Of a stretch of DNA of 33,979 bases, positions 8,285 to 18,229 are shown piece after piece; the stretch's first letter is position 1; each line of letters starts with the position of its first letter. The translations under genes were made by a program, and so were the position numbers. The notes under the pieces were generated by a model that had not been told where the DNA came from, searched no databases, and was given only the letters and a program-made list of their open reading frames with translations. The DNA is from an uncultured Clostridia bacterium (GTDB lineage Bacteria > Bacillota > Clostridia > Christensenellales > CAG-917), in assembly GCA_947165815.1 (NCBI GenBank), contig CAMVBZ010000005.1:1-33979 (forward strand), written 5' to 3'.

Positions 8285-9667
8285 CTATCTCAAATCAGAC
8301 AAGTCATCTTGTTGGTTATTATTATTGTTTACTGCATTATTAATTGCATTATTGACCATGTTTGAACCTTGGCTAGGTGGTTTCTTGTTGTTTGAACTGC
8401 CGCCACTATCTTGCTTTGAACCACTAATTGCTTCTTTGGTTTTCTCATCATTTCCGAAGAATTGAGAATCACTTTGTCTACGCATTGCTTCTCTTTCTCT
8501 CATAAGTTGTCTTCTTTGTCCCATTTGAACATCTGTCATTTGGCCATAAGACTTGCTTGTCTTAAATCCAAGACGGTCTCCAATTGTTGCTCCAAGTCCG
8601 TATTGCTTTGTATCTTTTGCAAAGTTTACAGCTGATCTTGTTGCTTTGAATGGGAATAAAGCTGCCTTTACACCAGCAGTACCAGCTATTGCATTCATCT
8701 TTGCTCCAGCAATTGCAGCATCTCTTAGTTCGTTTGAACCAGCACCAGATTGTAGTAGGTTGCCTATGAGCGCCATTATTCTTTGCATTGAAATAGAACC
8801 ACCAACGATGATAAGAATCTTCATGAAGTTGTTGAGCAGATAGTTGTTGAAGAATACGAGCCCGTTGCTCGTTATCGCCCCGATAATTAACGTGTAAATA
8901 TTGATTGCTATAATACATCCGTATCCCATTAGGAATTTGATAATGAATTGCTCTCTCCAAAGTTTGAAGTGTGCACCATCATCAAATACAGATGCTGAAA
9001 TTGATATTGGTGAGAATATAAATAGTACGACGATGGAAATCGCACGATCAATGAACTGTACAAGAGCAAGGCCTAGACTTAATAAAATTGCAATACCGCC
9101 AATCCAACTGAAGAAATAATCGTAATCAGACAAGTTTAAATAATGTTTTATACTACTCGTACTTGTGTAATCAAATGAAGGATCTAGATAGAAATCTGAA
9201 GATACTCCACTCTTTAATGCATCCTGACCAAATGCTCCAGCAAGGAATCTTCCTATTCCATCTGGACTTCCACCTAATGTGGCTTGATATAAAGATTGCA
9301 TTAGTACATTTGTAAAATAAACAAATATTGCTAAACATATTGGAATAAATATGAACGTTAATAATGTCTTTCCAACCTTCATTAGCACTTGTGTAGGCGT
9401 CATATTGCCTTTTTCACTTACCATTGTACGTATTAACGCTGCAACACCAAATATGAATGTTAAAATAACGGCTATTAATGCAGCTGCAACAAAGCCTAAT
9501 GAAACATTCTTATTCTGTAACAGGAATGTTAAAAAGTCCGTTTCTACTCCTTGATATTTAATAGGCTCTATGCCACAAAGCATATTCGCACATGACATTA
9601 AAAAATCAATAATTCGATATATGGACTTGGATATTCCGTACAATAAATCCCATACCCAATTGAACAT
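8285..9667 (-). CDS. VirB6/TrbL-like polytopic T4SS membrane protein (460 aa)
   Basis: Several hydrophobic segments followed by a hydrophilic, Gln/Ser/Asn-rich C-terminal tail; position between pilin/lipoprotein and virB4 genes. Confidence 0.75.
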   Translation of the reverse strand: MFNWVWDLLYGISKSIYRIIDFLMSCANMLCGIEPIKYQGVETDFLTFLLQNKNVSLGFVAAALIAVILTFIFGVAALIRTMVSEKGNMTPTQVLMKVGKTLLTFIFIPICLAIFVYFTNVLMQSLYQATLGGSPDGIGRFLAGAFGQDALKSGVSSDFYLDPSFDYTSTSSIKHYLNLSDYDYFFSWIGGIAILLSLGLALVQFIDRAISIVVLFIFSPISISASVFDDGAHFKLWREQFIIKFLMGYGCIIAINIYTLIIGAITSNGLVFFNNYLLNNFMKILIIVGGSISMQRIMALIGNLLQSGAGSNELRDAAIAGAKMNAIAGTAGVKAALFPFKATRSAVNFAKDTKQYGLGATIGDRLGFKTSKSYGQMTDVQMGQRRQLMREREAMRRQSDSQFFGNDEKTKEAISGSKQDSGGSSNNKKPPSQGSNMVNNAINNAVNNNNNQQDDLSDLR

Positions 9668-9679
9668 AATCTGTTCTCC

Positions 9680-10405
9680 TTATACTGCTCTTACTATAAA
9701 GTTGATAAAGTTGAATGATAAATTTTGCATGTCTCTATGTAATCCTGAATTGTTTTCTATCATTAAATATAGATAACTATCTTCTTCTGCGTGCAATAAT
9801 CCATCACTGTATCCCGGTTGAGTAAATCTCTCCATCATGAAACTTCCCCAATCTCTTGTGACATAACATGTAGCATCTCCTACTCTGTCATTCCATATAG
9901 GATCATCATAAACTATTTCAACTTCCTTTTCGACTTCATGACCATCTTCAATAACAATGATAATTTCTGTGTCCGGAGAGTTTCTGTATCTAATCTTTTC
10001 AGGCCTTGTCGCTGTACTAGAATAATAGTACGCGCTAAGTGATACATCCACCGCTGTTTCACTATTCATATAAAGAACAAAACTTTCTATTTGTATTTCC
10101 TTTTTAATTGGAATAACAATATATACATATTCTTCAGATGCAACTTTGTCGTCATCATCTTCCCAATCTAAGTTCACTACAGTGTACTCATTAAAAAGTG
10201 AGTCCTCTATATCATAGCTATGACTACCACCATCATATAATCCCTCTAAGTCTCCAAAAGACTCATAGAATTTAGAATAGTCTTCCTCGTCTGAATTAAA
10301 TTCTCCCAAATCCGCACCACAGGCGGTTAATGAAAATATCAACGCGAGGCATAACACTATGGTAAGAAACCAACGAGTTATTCTCTTGTTTCTATTCATA
10401 ATCAC
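9680..10405 (-). CDS. Small lipoprotein of the T4SS operon (241 aa)
   Basis: Signal peptide plus lipobox FSLTACGAD; acidic mature region; tightly packed between pilin and VirB6-like genes. Confidence 0.8.
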   Translation of the reverse strand: MIMNRNKRITRWFLTIVLCLALIFSLTACGADLGEFNSDEEDYSKFYESFGDLEGLYDGGSHSYDIEDSLFNEYTVVNLDWEDDDDKVASEEYVYIVIPIKKEIQIESFVLYMNSETAVDVSLSAYYYSSTATRPEKIRYRNSPDTEIIIVIEDGHEVEKEVEIVYDDPIWNDRVGDATCYVTRDWGSFMMERFTQPGYSDGLLHAEEDSYLYLMIENNSGLHRDMQNLSFNFINFIVRAV

Positions 10406-10409
10406 CTAA

Positions 10410-10718
10410 TTACACTACTGGATATTCGTATGTTCTATACCAATTTGTGAAAATAGATACTGCGATTTGTAATGCAATTAACAATACGAAGATTAATACG
10501 AATCCGATAATTGCGTTCTTTAATCCGTTTCTTGCTTTTTCATGCTCTTGTGGATCGTCTGCTTTAGCATATTTAACGCCAAGAACGATGCAGAATACTG
10601 CACCAAGTGCACCAACTACACCAAGTAAAACTGGTACTAATACGCCTAAAACATCTAAAAGAGGTTTTACGATTTGGTTTAGATCCTTTTCGGATACTGC
10701 TGAGATAATTGATAACAT
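10410..10718 (-). CDS. T4SS pilin / VirB2-like small membrane protein (102 aa)
   Basis: Two hydrophobic helices around the loop KYAKADDPQEHEKARNGLKNAIIGF, typical of Gram-positive T4SS pilin-like proteins. Confidence 0.8.
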   Translation of the reverse strand: MLSIISAVSEKDLNQIVKPLLDVLGVLVPVLLGVVGALGAVFCIVLGVKYAKADDPQEHEKARNGLKNAIIGFVLIFVLLIALQIAVSIFTNWYRTYEYPVV

Positions 10719-10780
10719 AACATTTTCTCCTTTTTTTGTTTTTCTTTTTTTTGATCTATATCAATTTTATTGATACCTAA

Positions 10781-13700
10781 TTATGCGTCTGTCTTGTGTC
10801 TTGTGTGATAGAACAGACCAATTGCAATTCCTATCATTATTGCTACTGCAAGGACAATGAAGAATATACTTGTTGCTGTGTTTGCAATCTTCTTACGTGT
10901 GAATGTGTATTCTGATGAAATACCTTGCATATTTGTAACTACTATCTTGTAATCTCCACCAGATGAGATTGTTGGAACTTGTGTAGATACTGTAACTTCA
11001 ATTGTCTCCTCTAAAATTCCATCTTTGTAAATCTTTACAACATCCCCTGGTCTTAATCCTTTAATTGTTACATCTCTTGGAGTTGTTCCTCCGTTTTCAA
11101 CACCATCTAATGTTATTGAAGGTGGTGTATTGTCTATTGTTATTGTGAATCTGAAGGATTGTGATATTTCAGTTCCAGAAACAAGTACTATGTAGTCTCC
11201 ATTCTTGTTGAGATATAGTTTTTCCTTGTCTACAGGTAATGACTTACTTCCTCCTTCGCTTTCTTGCACCCAGATTTCGGATATTTCATATCCGTATGGT
11301 GGTATATATGTAAGTTCACCTAAAGAATTACTAATGATCCAGAATTCTGCATAAGATTGATTTCCAACACTATCTTCGATCAACAATTCCCAATGTCCTG
11401 TATCTGCAAATGCATTGCCACTATAATCACTTAAGCTTGTTCCGTTCTTAACAACAGTTTTAATGTATGAACCATCTAAAGATTTAAATACGACTTGTGC
11501 GTTGTTAATTACAGAACCTTGGATTATTTCCATTTCTGTTGATCTATTTGTAAGTGTGTACTGTGTATAACTCTTGTGATTGATTGTATAATTCAATCTA
11601 TTTCCGTAGATATCTTCAAATAAGAATTCATATTTCCCATCTTTAAAGAATGTTTTTCCAGATTGATATGAAACATATTCCCCATTGTTTACTTTTACAT
11701 ATGAGTTATATTGATTTTCAAATGTTATAACAACATTGCTTCTAGTATATAAAACATCATCTATTGTAACTTCTTTCATTGAAGACTTATCTATTTCGAT
11801 TTCTTTTCTTGCAAAGTATACTATACTGGACATCTTGTTGCCATATTCATCAATGAATGTAATTAAATATTCAAATGAACCATTCCCACTTGTGCCATAT
11901 TCTAAAATCTTAGGCTCATCAAGACTTGTAATGTTGCCGTTAATTTTAAATTCATAAATGGAACTTGTTGTTTCAAATTTGACTTTATAATTACTTCTAA
12001 TTCCAGATAAGAACATTGTTGGACTTTCAATTGTTTCCCATTCATCTTCACCAAGAATCATTCTAGAAATGTTGAAGTTTGGTTCATTATTATAGTGAAT
12101 CATCTTCTCTACTGCATCACCATACTTATCTCTGAAACGAACAAGATATGTGCCAGCGCCATTTTTACCAATACATTCGTTTAGATTATTTAAATCTGTA
12201 ATTGGTTCTTCGGCAAGTTCATCATAAACTGGGACTATTAATGATCCGTTATAAACAAAGTCTATATACATAACACCTGCATCTAATGATTCCTCAGAAA
12301 TAGATAAACGTGTGTTGGTATATCCTTGCTCATGTAATAGTGCATCCATGTTGTATCCAGTAATCCAGTCTTCATCTAACTCAAAGTTCCCTTCCATACC
12401 GAGTTCAAACTTGAAGTTTTCAAAAATACCATTTGCAGATATAACTCTTACATCGAATGTACCATAAGTATTAAGAACAAGCTCAGTAGTAGATTTGGAT
12501 ACAATTCCTTCATATGTTTCATCATTTACTATAAAGCTTACATTTGTGCTGAATACCAAAAGACTTATTTCACTATTTGAATAAATCCATCTGTCATGAT
12601 CCTCATAGTATACTCTTTCACTTCCATCTTGATATCTAGCTGTAACTATAGATTGGAATGATGCAACCTTTCTTATTGTATATACAGTTTCATTCTTGTA
12701 TTCATTGTGAACAATGATTTGGTAATATCCATTTGCTGTACCATCTATTTCTTGCTTAATATCATGCTCTGAATCTTGCCAGTATATTGTTGTGAAATTA
12801 CTAAACTCTGCACTATCTCTTGAATATGCATACTCTATTCTTTCAATAGTTGGCATGTATTGATGTACATCGTCAATCTTTAGAGTAATTGTTCCAGCAA
12901 TATAAATGAAATCTAATCCTTCTATAATTTCTGCTCTTTGTCCATCAGAATAAATTGGTATGTCTGTCTTTTCTTGAGATAATACTGCGTTAAATTCAAA
13001 TGGGATTTTTCCACTACCAACAGAAGAATCTACTGTAAAGCTAATTGCTCCACTTATACTTTGAACTTTAAATGCCAATTTAGATTGTGCATCAAACATT
13101 GCATAAATGATAAACAAGTCATTTTCATAAACTGAATACCATCTCTCTAACTTGACATTAGGATCACTTAATGAAAGCATAAATCCAGATGCCGTGACAT
13201 AATCTGCTTCGTATATCTTTATACTTGGGTCTTCTTCATTAACTATTTCAGAGACAAAGTAGTTTCCATATGTTAATGTACTTCCATCAAATTGGAAAAT
13301 AAATGGATAGTCTCTATCTTCACTATGGAATAAGAATTGAGTATAAGCTACATAGTTAGTTGTAATAATAACATCATCATGGCCTATAAATGTTTCACTA
13401 TCTTCCAATACCTCATTCCCTGCTTTTGCAGTTGCAATTGGATCCTTAGTATTTGTGAATGAGAATACTGAAGTGTTTCCAAGATTATCTGTTGCAGTAA
13501 TTACATAACTACCAAAGCTATTAATTAAAAGTGTGTCATTTGCATCAAGTTCCATTTCGAGTGGCAATCCATTTCTTGTAACTGAATATGACTTGATTCC
13601 AGATGAATCATTTAATTTTATAGATATATGATTTCCATCTATTATATCCCCATTTCCAAATGATAATGTTTCAGTGCCAAATGTTGTATATGTCAAACCT

Positions 13701-16700
13701 TCAGGAATAATCATATTTCCAACACCAATTGCTGCAAATTGTTCTTGTGTTAATGTTTCTACACCATATGGATTTGAGAAAGATGTTCCAACAAATGAAC
13801 CATCAAATCCGGGTGCTTCTGTATCTAATTGGCAAGTATATATATGATCATTTTCTGGATGATCCTCAAACCATACACGCATTCTCCAACCTGTTAGTGC
13901 ATTTATGGATAACACGCCTGTTATAGGAGAATATGAATACATGCTTGCATCAATATCTAACATCTCGTATTTAATTTCACTATCTCCATAATTTAAATCA
14001 AACTTAAGTCGTACATATGTGGATGTAAATACATTTGTTGTTCTAGCACTTGAAGAATCATTAACCATAACCATTCTTACAATGTTGTCTGGATTATATT
14101 CTGAATAAGAATCCATTGAATTGAGATAGTACCATGTAATCTTTGGTGTTTGATAATCATGCTCTATGGATACGGTCTTTGAATTTCCATATATATCCAT
14201 TACAACGATTCTATAAATACCAGGACTTTTGTATGACTTTGTTGCAGCATACTCTGTATCTATTATTTCTTCGTTTAAATATACTTCATATGAGTAAATT
14301 TCATTATCATTTCTATTTAAAACTTTAACAATAACTGAAGTTCCAGATTCGCTCTCTACTGCTGTTACGTCTAATTGTGCTGTAGAAAGTAATAATGAGT
14401 AAGTTGCTATATTTCCTGCTCTGTCTCCAACTTGTAAATAATAGTTTCCAGAAGACAATGTATATCCAGGAATGTCATCTTTATATAATACGTCAAGTAA
14501 TACTCTATTTGGATATGTGTATACCGCCACATATGCAAGAGAGTCTGCTGCATTTCTCATCTCAGCTAAAGATGCCTTAACACCAGATAAAGACATTATT
14601 GTTCCATCTAATGTTTGTGGAATATCATTAATGAATATGTCTAAAAGTGGCAATTGCTTATCATAGTAAATTTGATATTCACATACACCGAAATCACCAT
14701 ATTCACGAATTGTGTAAATACCACTTGCATATACTCCTAATACATCACGTAAAACTTGTCCGTCATTAATATTGAGTTGTATCCACTCAGTAGATTCACC
14801 ATATTTATAATAAATTTCAGAATTGTCTCCCCTTACAAATTTAAGGTTTGTTGCAAGTGGATAATCTACATCATTAACAGTAACAGTGTTTAAATAAATA
14901 TTAGCATCCCCATCATATGTTGGGTTAACTATATAAGCTGTTCCTGTCTTTGTTTGTGTTATTTCTTCTCTTGCACTATGAATTTGTGAAGCTGCTAAGT
15001 ATGGGGCTCCTGATGCTTGATCAATTTGCCAATCTTGAACAAGATAGACAGTTTTTCCAGCAGCAACTATACGATTGACTACTGTGTTAATAGCATTATT
15101 TAAGTTTTGGGAAAGTCCATTAATATTGATATCCATAGAAGATGAACTGATATTGTAATAATAAAATGCCCATCCATATGGATTTGCTGTTGTGGTCCAT
15201 GTATTTCTCTTATATCTAATCCATAATTGTCCTTCTTGTGCAACAACAGTCTCGCCTTGAGCTTTCATATATGCTGTAGAACCAGAATTTGAATTGAGTA
15301 AGCTTGCCATATTTGCAGTAAGTTTTACAATATACAAATCTTGGTATTCCATATACTTAATGTATTTCTTGGCCTCAATACTATTTGAGAATGTTGGTGT
15401 TGTAGATCCACCTTCATAGTTATTGAATAATTCATTCAAAGTTGCTCCATAAAGATGAGAACTTACATTTGAACCAGCTTCGTCTAAATAATAGAATCTT
15501 GCATCTTCTATTTGGAAAACTTTATTTGTAAGAACAAGCCCATTTTCAGCATTTGTTTTATTAGTAGACACATCATTCTTTCCATTTGATAAATAGAAAT
15601 AAATAGGATAGGATACTAAATCTACAACTTGTCCTGAAAGTTCACCTTTAATTGTTGGTATAGCCTCATAGAATCCAGGCTCCAAATCTCCAATTACAAC
15701 AGTATATTCATCTGTGCTTGATGCATATACTTTTTCACCATTAATAGTAACGCTGAATGCTGTCTCACCTGAAACGACTTGGCTTCTATCTGCACTATTT
15801 ACTGAGAAAACTATACCCTTTCCTTCGTCTCTTTGTACGTTTGAAATATCATATGCATTGTTTAAGGTAAGAATGTCGTCTATTTGGATATAACCTTGCT
15901 CACTTGGGAATGTAGTATCTACACCAAATACATCTCTCCTATCATATACTACTCTTAAAGAATTTGTTGTGGCTTTATTTCCAGCACTATCTTCAACATT
16001 CAAATAAACCTTTGCATCTATTCTATTATTGGTACCCATAATCTCACGAATGAAATCTCCATCCGTTTCAATGTTGGTTGAATATTGATATCTATAATCT
16101 GAAGGCTGTGTGAATGCAGATATTCTTGTGCCATTAGTCATGAGATTTATAGATTGTTTATTGCTTCCATTCTCATCACTCCACTCCGCTACAAATGTAA
16201 TATTGTAAGGTTGTGCGCCTGTTGTTTTAGAGTTATTAAGTTCAAATACCTTATTCTTAAATTCGTTTGTAGTTGTGCTTAAAACAACTTGTGGTGGTTC
16301 ACCATCTAATTTATATGGTCCAAAACAATGATAATCTTTAAGTCCATATGGTGATATAGCTAAGGCATGAAAATAATATGTTCCACTTGTAAATCCAGCA
16401 GCCTCATCTTTATATAATGTTATAGCCATGGAACCAGAATCTTCATTTGTGAGTACATATGAATTTTGATAGACACTTGGATTTTGTGAGTCTGTTTTTG
16501 TATCACTTGTACTCCATTCATAATATATTGTACCTTCTGCAATTTCATTAGCATTTAAAGACAACATTAAATTATAGATGTTTTTCTCTTCATTAGAATG
16601 TGGCTTATCCATAGATAAATCTGGTTTGTAATAATTAATAGTTCCATTTAAGAAATTAAATGTTCTTGGGATTGCATGACCCTCCCCATCTTTTTGTACA

Positions 16701-18229
16701 ACAACTTTGTTGTTAAGAACATTCTTATATTGGTCTAAATAATAAGACATATCAGATGCATCTTCTGGCACATAGTATGTAACATTCGTAATATTTCTCT
16801 TTGGTAAATTAGCTGTACTTATCTCATATACAAGAGTATCTGTGTAATTACCTTCAACATAATCTGCATAATATGGTTGATTTGTATGATTTACATTGAA
16901 TTGAAGAGCTTGTCTTTGAAGCAATGAATTTGTCTTAGATAAATATACAGGCTCATTAAATCTAATGTTGAAACGAAGTATACCATCTTTTAATAGTCTT
17001 GAATCATCAATATATTCACCAACAATTTCTGGAGCCTTGTCATCAATTAAAGTCATGAAGGTATAAAGTTGTTCGAACCTTATATCTACTTCTTTATTCT
17101 TATTCCAAACTAGTACTGCAGAATCTAAAACACCTGCATATGGGTAAATTTTGTAGAATACAGAATCTGTGATTGCATTATCGTCTGCATACCATGTTTC
17201 ACCATCTTGAATCCAATATACACGTTTAGTAGGAGAATAAATATCTCTACTATTAACATCTACCCAATCATCATCTTCGTCATAAGGGTTTTTCCCTACA
17301 CTTATAAGATACATTGCACGACCATTAATCTTACATGCATTGCCAAATAATCCAGCACCACTACGATGTGGTTCAAAACCTAGGTAAAGATACATTCCAG
17401 GGATGCCTCTTTCTACTTCGTCATAAGATTGTATAAATTCATTATCGCCAGCAAGAACATATATGTCTGTACTTGAATGCCATTGATCATTATCTATCCA
17501 CTTTATTAAATAAGAGGAATATGCATCTGCAAGTCCTTGGTTAATAAATGCATTAAGCCAATTTGTTGTTTCTGCATTAACATATGACATGCCATACTTC
17601 CAGGACTTAAATGTTTTCCTACCATCTAATGTTTTCTTGTTATAATACTTGGATTGCATTGTTTTGTAAGCATTACAATATGCAACTTCTTGTGTGCCAC
17701 CAATTGTAGTAACTAATTGTCCAACTGTTGCATCAACTGCACTATTGAATGATAAATAGCACTTGCATGTGTCTCTAGATGTATTTACTTCTGCATTTTC
17801 TGCAGAATCAATCTTAATATTGAAGAACCTGCCATAGTTTTCATTGTTAGCTACAATATAAAGTTTTTGTCTAGTTGTACTATCGTTTAAACATTTTATT
17901 GCTATTTTATATTTTGTTGTTCCAGATGCACCTATGGTAATAGAAACGGTGTTTGCTACTCCATTAAAGTCAACACCTTGAATGGCTGTTTCAGATTGTG
18001 TACGATATGAAACCTTAACAACCTCGTTTGGATGACCTTCAACAACTAATTCGGCATAAACTATTCCAGAACTTGTTGAGTGATATACAGTATCGTTAAA
18101 GTAAACAACATTGCCATCGGAAGCATTAGCAATATCGCTTATGGATAAACCAAAAGTTAATGCAAAAAATGCAATGAGAATTATCGCAAAACTCAATGTA
18201 AATCTTTTTATTGCACTATTTCTTTTCAT
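10781..18229 (-). CDS. Giant surface protein (2482 aa), Ig-like/Calx-beta-like modules, C-terminal TM anchor
   Basis: N-terminal signal sequence (KRFTLSFAIILIAFFALTFGLS); Calx-beta-like region near N-terminus; Ig-like segments such as DNTPPSITLDGVENGGTTPRDVTIKGL; C-terminal TM SIFFIVLAVAIMIGIAIGLFYHTRHKTDA; no LPXTG seen. Confidence 0.88.
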   Translation of the reverse strand: MKRNSAIKRFTLSFAIILIAFFALTFGLSISDIANASDGNVVYFNDTVYHSTSSGIVYAELVVEGHPNEVVKVSYRTQSETAIQGVDFNGVANTVSITIGASGTTKYKIAIKCLNDSTTRQKLYIVANNENYGRFFNIKIDSAENAEVNTSRDTCKCYLSFNSAVDATVGQLVTTIGGTQEVAYCNAYKTMQSKYYNKKTLDGRKTFKSWKYGMSYVNAETTNWLNAFINQGLADAYSSYLIKWIDNDQWHSSTDIYVLAGDNEFIQSYDEVERGIPGMYLYLGFEPHRSGAGLFGNACKINGRAMYLISVGKNPYDEDDDWVDVNSRDIYSPTKRVYWIQDGETWYADDNAITDSVFYKIYPYAGVLDSAVLVWNKNKEVDIRFEQLYTFMTLIDDKAPEIVGEYIDDSRLLKDGILRFNIRFNEPVYLSKTNSLLQRQALQFNVNHTNQPYYADYVEGNYTDTLVYEISTANLPKRNITNVTYYVPEDASDMSYYLDQYKNVLNNKVVVQKDGEGHAIPRTFNFLNGTINYYKPDLSMDKPHSNEEKNIYNLMLSLNANEIAEGTIYYEWSTSDTKTDSQNPSVYQNSYVLTNEDSGSMAITLYKDEAAGFTSGTYYFHALAISPYGLKDYHCFGPYKLDGEPPQVVLSTTTNEFKNKVFELNNSKTTGAQPYNITFVAEWSDENGSNKQSINLMTNGTRISAFTQPSDYRYQYSTNIETDGDFIREIMGTNNRIDAKVYLNVEDSAGNKATTNSLRVVYDRRDVFGVDTTFPSEQGYIQIDDILTLNNAYDISNVQRDEGKGIVFSVNSADRSQVVSGETAFSVTINGEKVYASSTDEYTVVIGDLEPGFYEAIPTIKGELSGQVVDLVSYPIYFYLSNGKNDVSTNKTNAENGLVLTNKVFQIEDARFYYLDEAGSNVSSHLYGATLNELFNNYEGGSTTPTFSNSIEAKKYIKYMEYQDLYIVKLTANMASLLNSNSGSTAYMKAQGETVVAQEGQLWIRYKRNTWTTTANPYGWAFYYYNISSSSMDININGLSQNLNNAINTVVNRIVAAGKTVYLVQDWQIDQASGAPYLAASQIHSAREEITQTKTGTAYIVNPTYDGDANIYLNTVTVNDVDYPLATNLKFVRGDNSEIYYKYGESTEWIQLNINDGQVLRDVLGVYASGIYTIREYGDFGVCEYQIYYDKQLPLLDIFINDIPQTLDGTIMSLSGVKASLAEMRNAADSLAYVAVYTYPNRVLLDVLYKDDIPGYTLSSGNYYLQVGDRAGNIATYSLLLSTAQLDVTAVESESGTSVIVKVLNRNDNEIYSYEVYLNEEIIDTEYAATKSYKSPGIYRIVVMDIYGNSKTVSIEHDYQTPKITWYYLNSMDSYSEYNPDNIVRMVMVNDSSSARTTNVFTSTYVRLKFDLNYGDSEIKYEMLDIDASMYSYSPITGVLSINALTGWRMRVWFEDHPENDHIYTCQLDTEAPGFDGSFVGTSFSNPYGVETLTQEQFAAIGVGNMIIPEGLTYTTFGTETLSFGNGDIIDGNHISIKLNDSSGIKSYSVTRNGLPLEMELDANDTLLINSFGSYVITATDNLGNTSVFSFTNTKDPIATAKAGNEVLEDSETFIGHDDVIITTNYVAYTQFLFHSEDRDYPFIFQFDGSTLTYGNYFVSEIVNEEDPSIKIYEADYVTASGFMLSLSDPNVKLERWYSVYENDLFIIYAMFDAQSKLAFKVQSISGAISFTVDSSVGSGKIPFEFNAVLSQEKTDIPIYSDGQRAEIIEGLDFIYIAGTITLKIDDVHQYMPTIERIEYAYSRDSAEFSNFTTIYWQDSEHDIKQEIDGTANGYYQIIVHNEYKNETVYTIRKVASFQSIVTARYQDGSERVYYEDHDRWIYSNSEISLLVFSTNVSFIVNDETYEGIVSKSTTELVLNTYGTFDVRVISANGIFENFKFELGMEGNFELDEDWITGYNMDALLHEQGYTNTRLSISEESLDAGVMYIDFVYNGSLIVPVYDELAEEPITDLNNLNECIGKNGAGTYLVRFRDKYGDAVEKMIHYNNEPNFNISRMILGEDEWETIESPTMFLSGIRSNYKVKFETTSSIYEFKINGNITSLDEPKILEYGTSGNGSFEYLITFIDEYGNKMSSIVYFARKEIEIDKSSMKEVTIDDVLYTRSNVVITFENQYNSYVKVNNGEYVSYQSGKTFFKDGKYEFLFEDIYGNRLNYTINHKSYTQYTLTNRSTEMEIIQGSVINNAQVVFKSLDGSYIKTVVKNGTSLSDYSGNAFADTGHWELLIEDSVGNQSYAEFWIISNSLGELTYIPPYGYEISEIWVQESEGGSKSLPVDKEKLYLNKNGDYIVLVSGTEISQSFRFTITIDNTPPSITLDGVENGGTTPRDVTIKGLRPGDVVKIYKDGILEETIEVTVSTQVPTISSGGDYKIVVTNMQGISSEYTFTRKKIANTATSIFFIVLAVAIMIGIAIGLFYHTRHKTDA

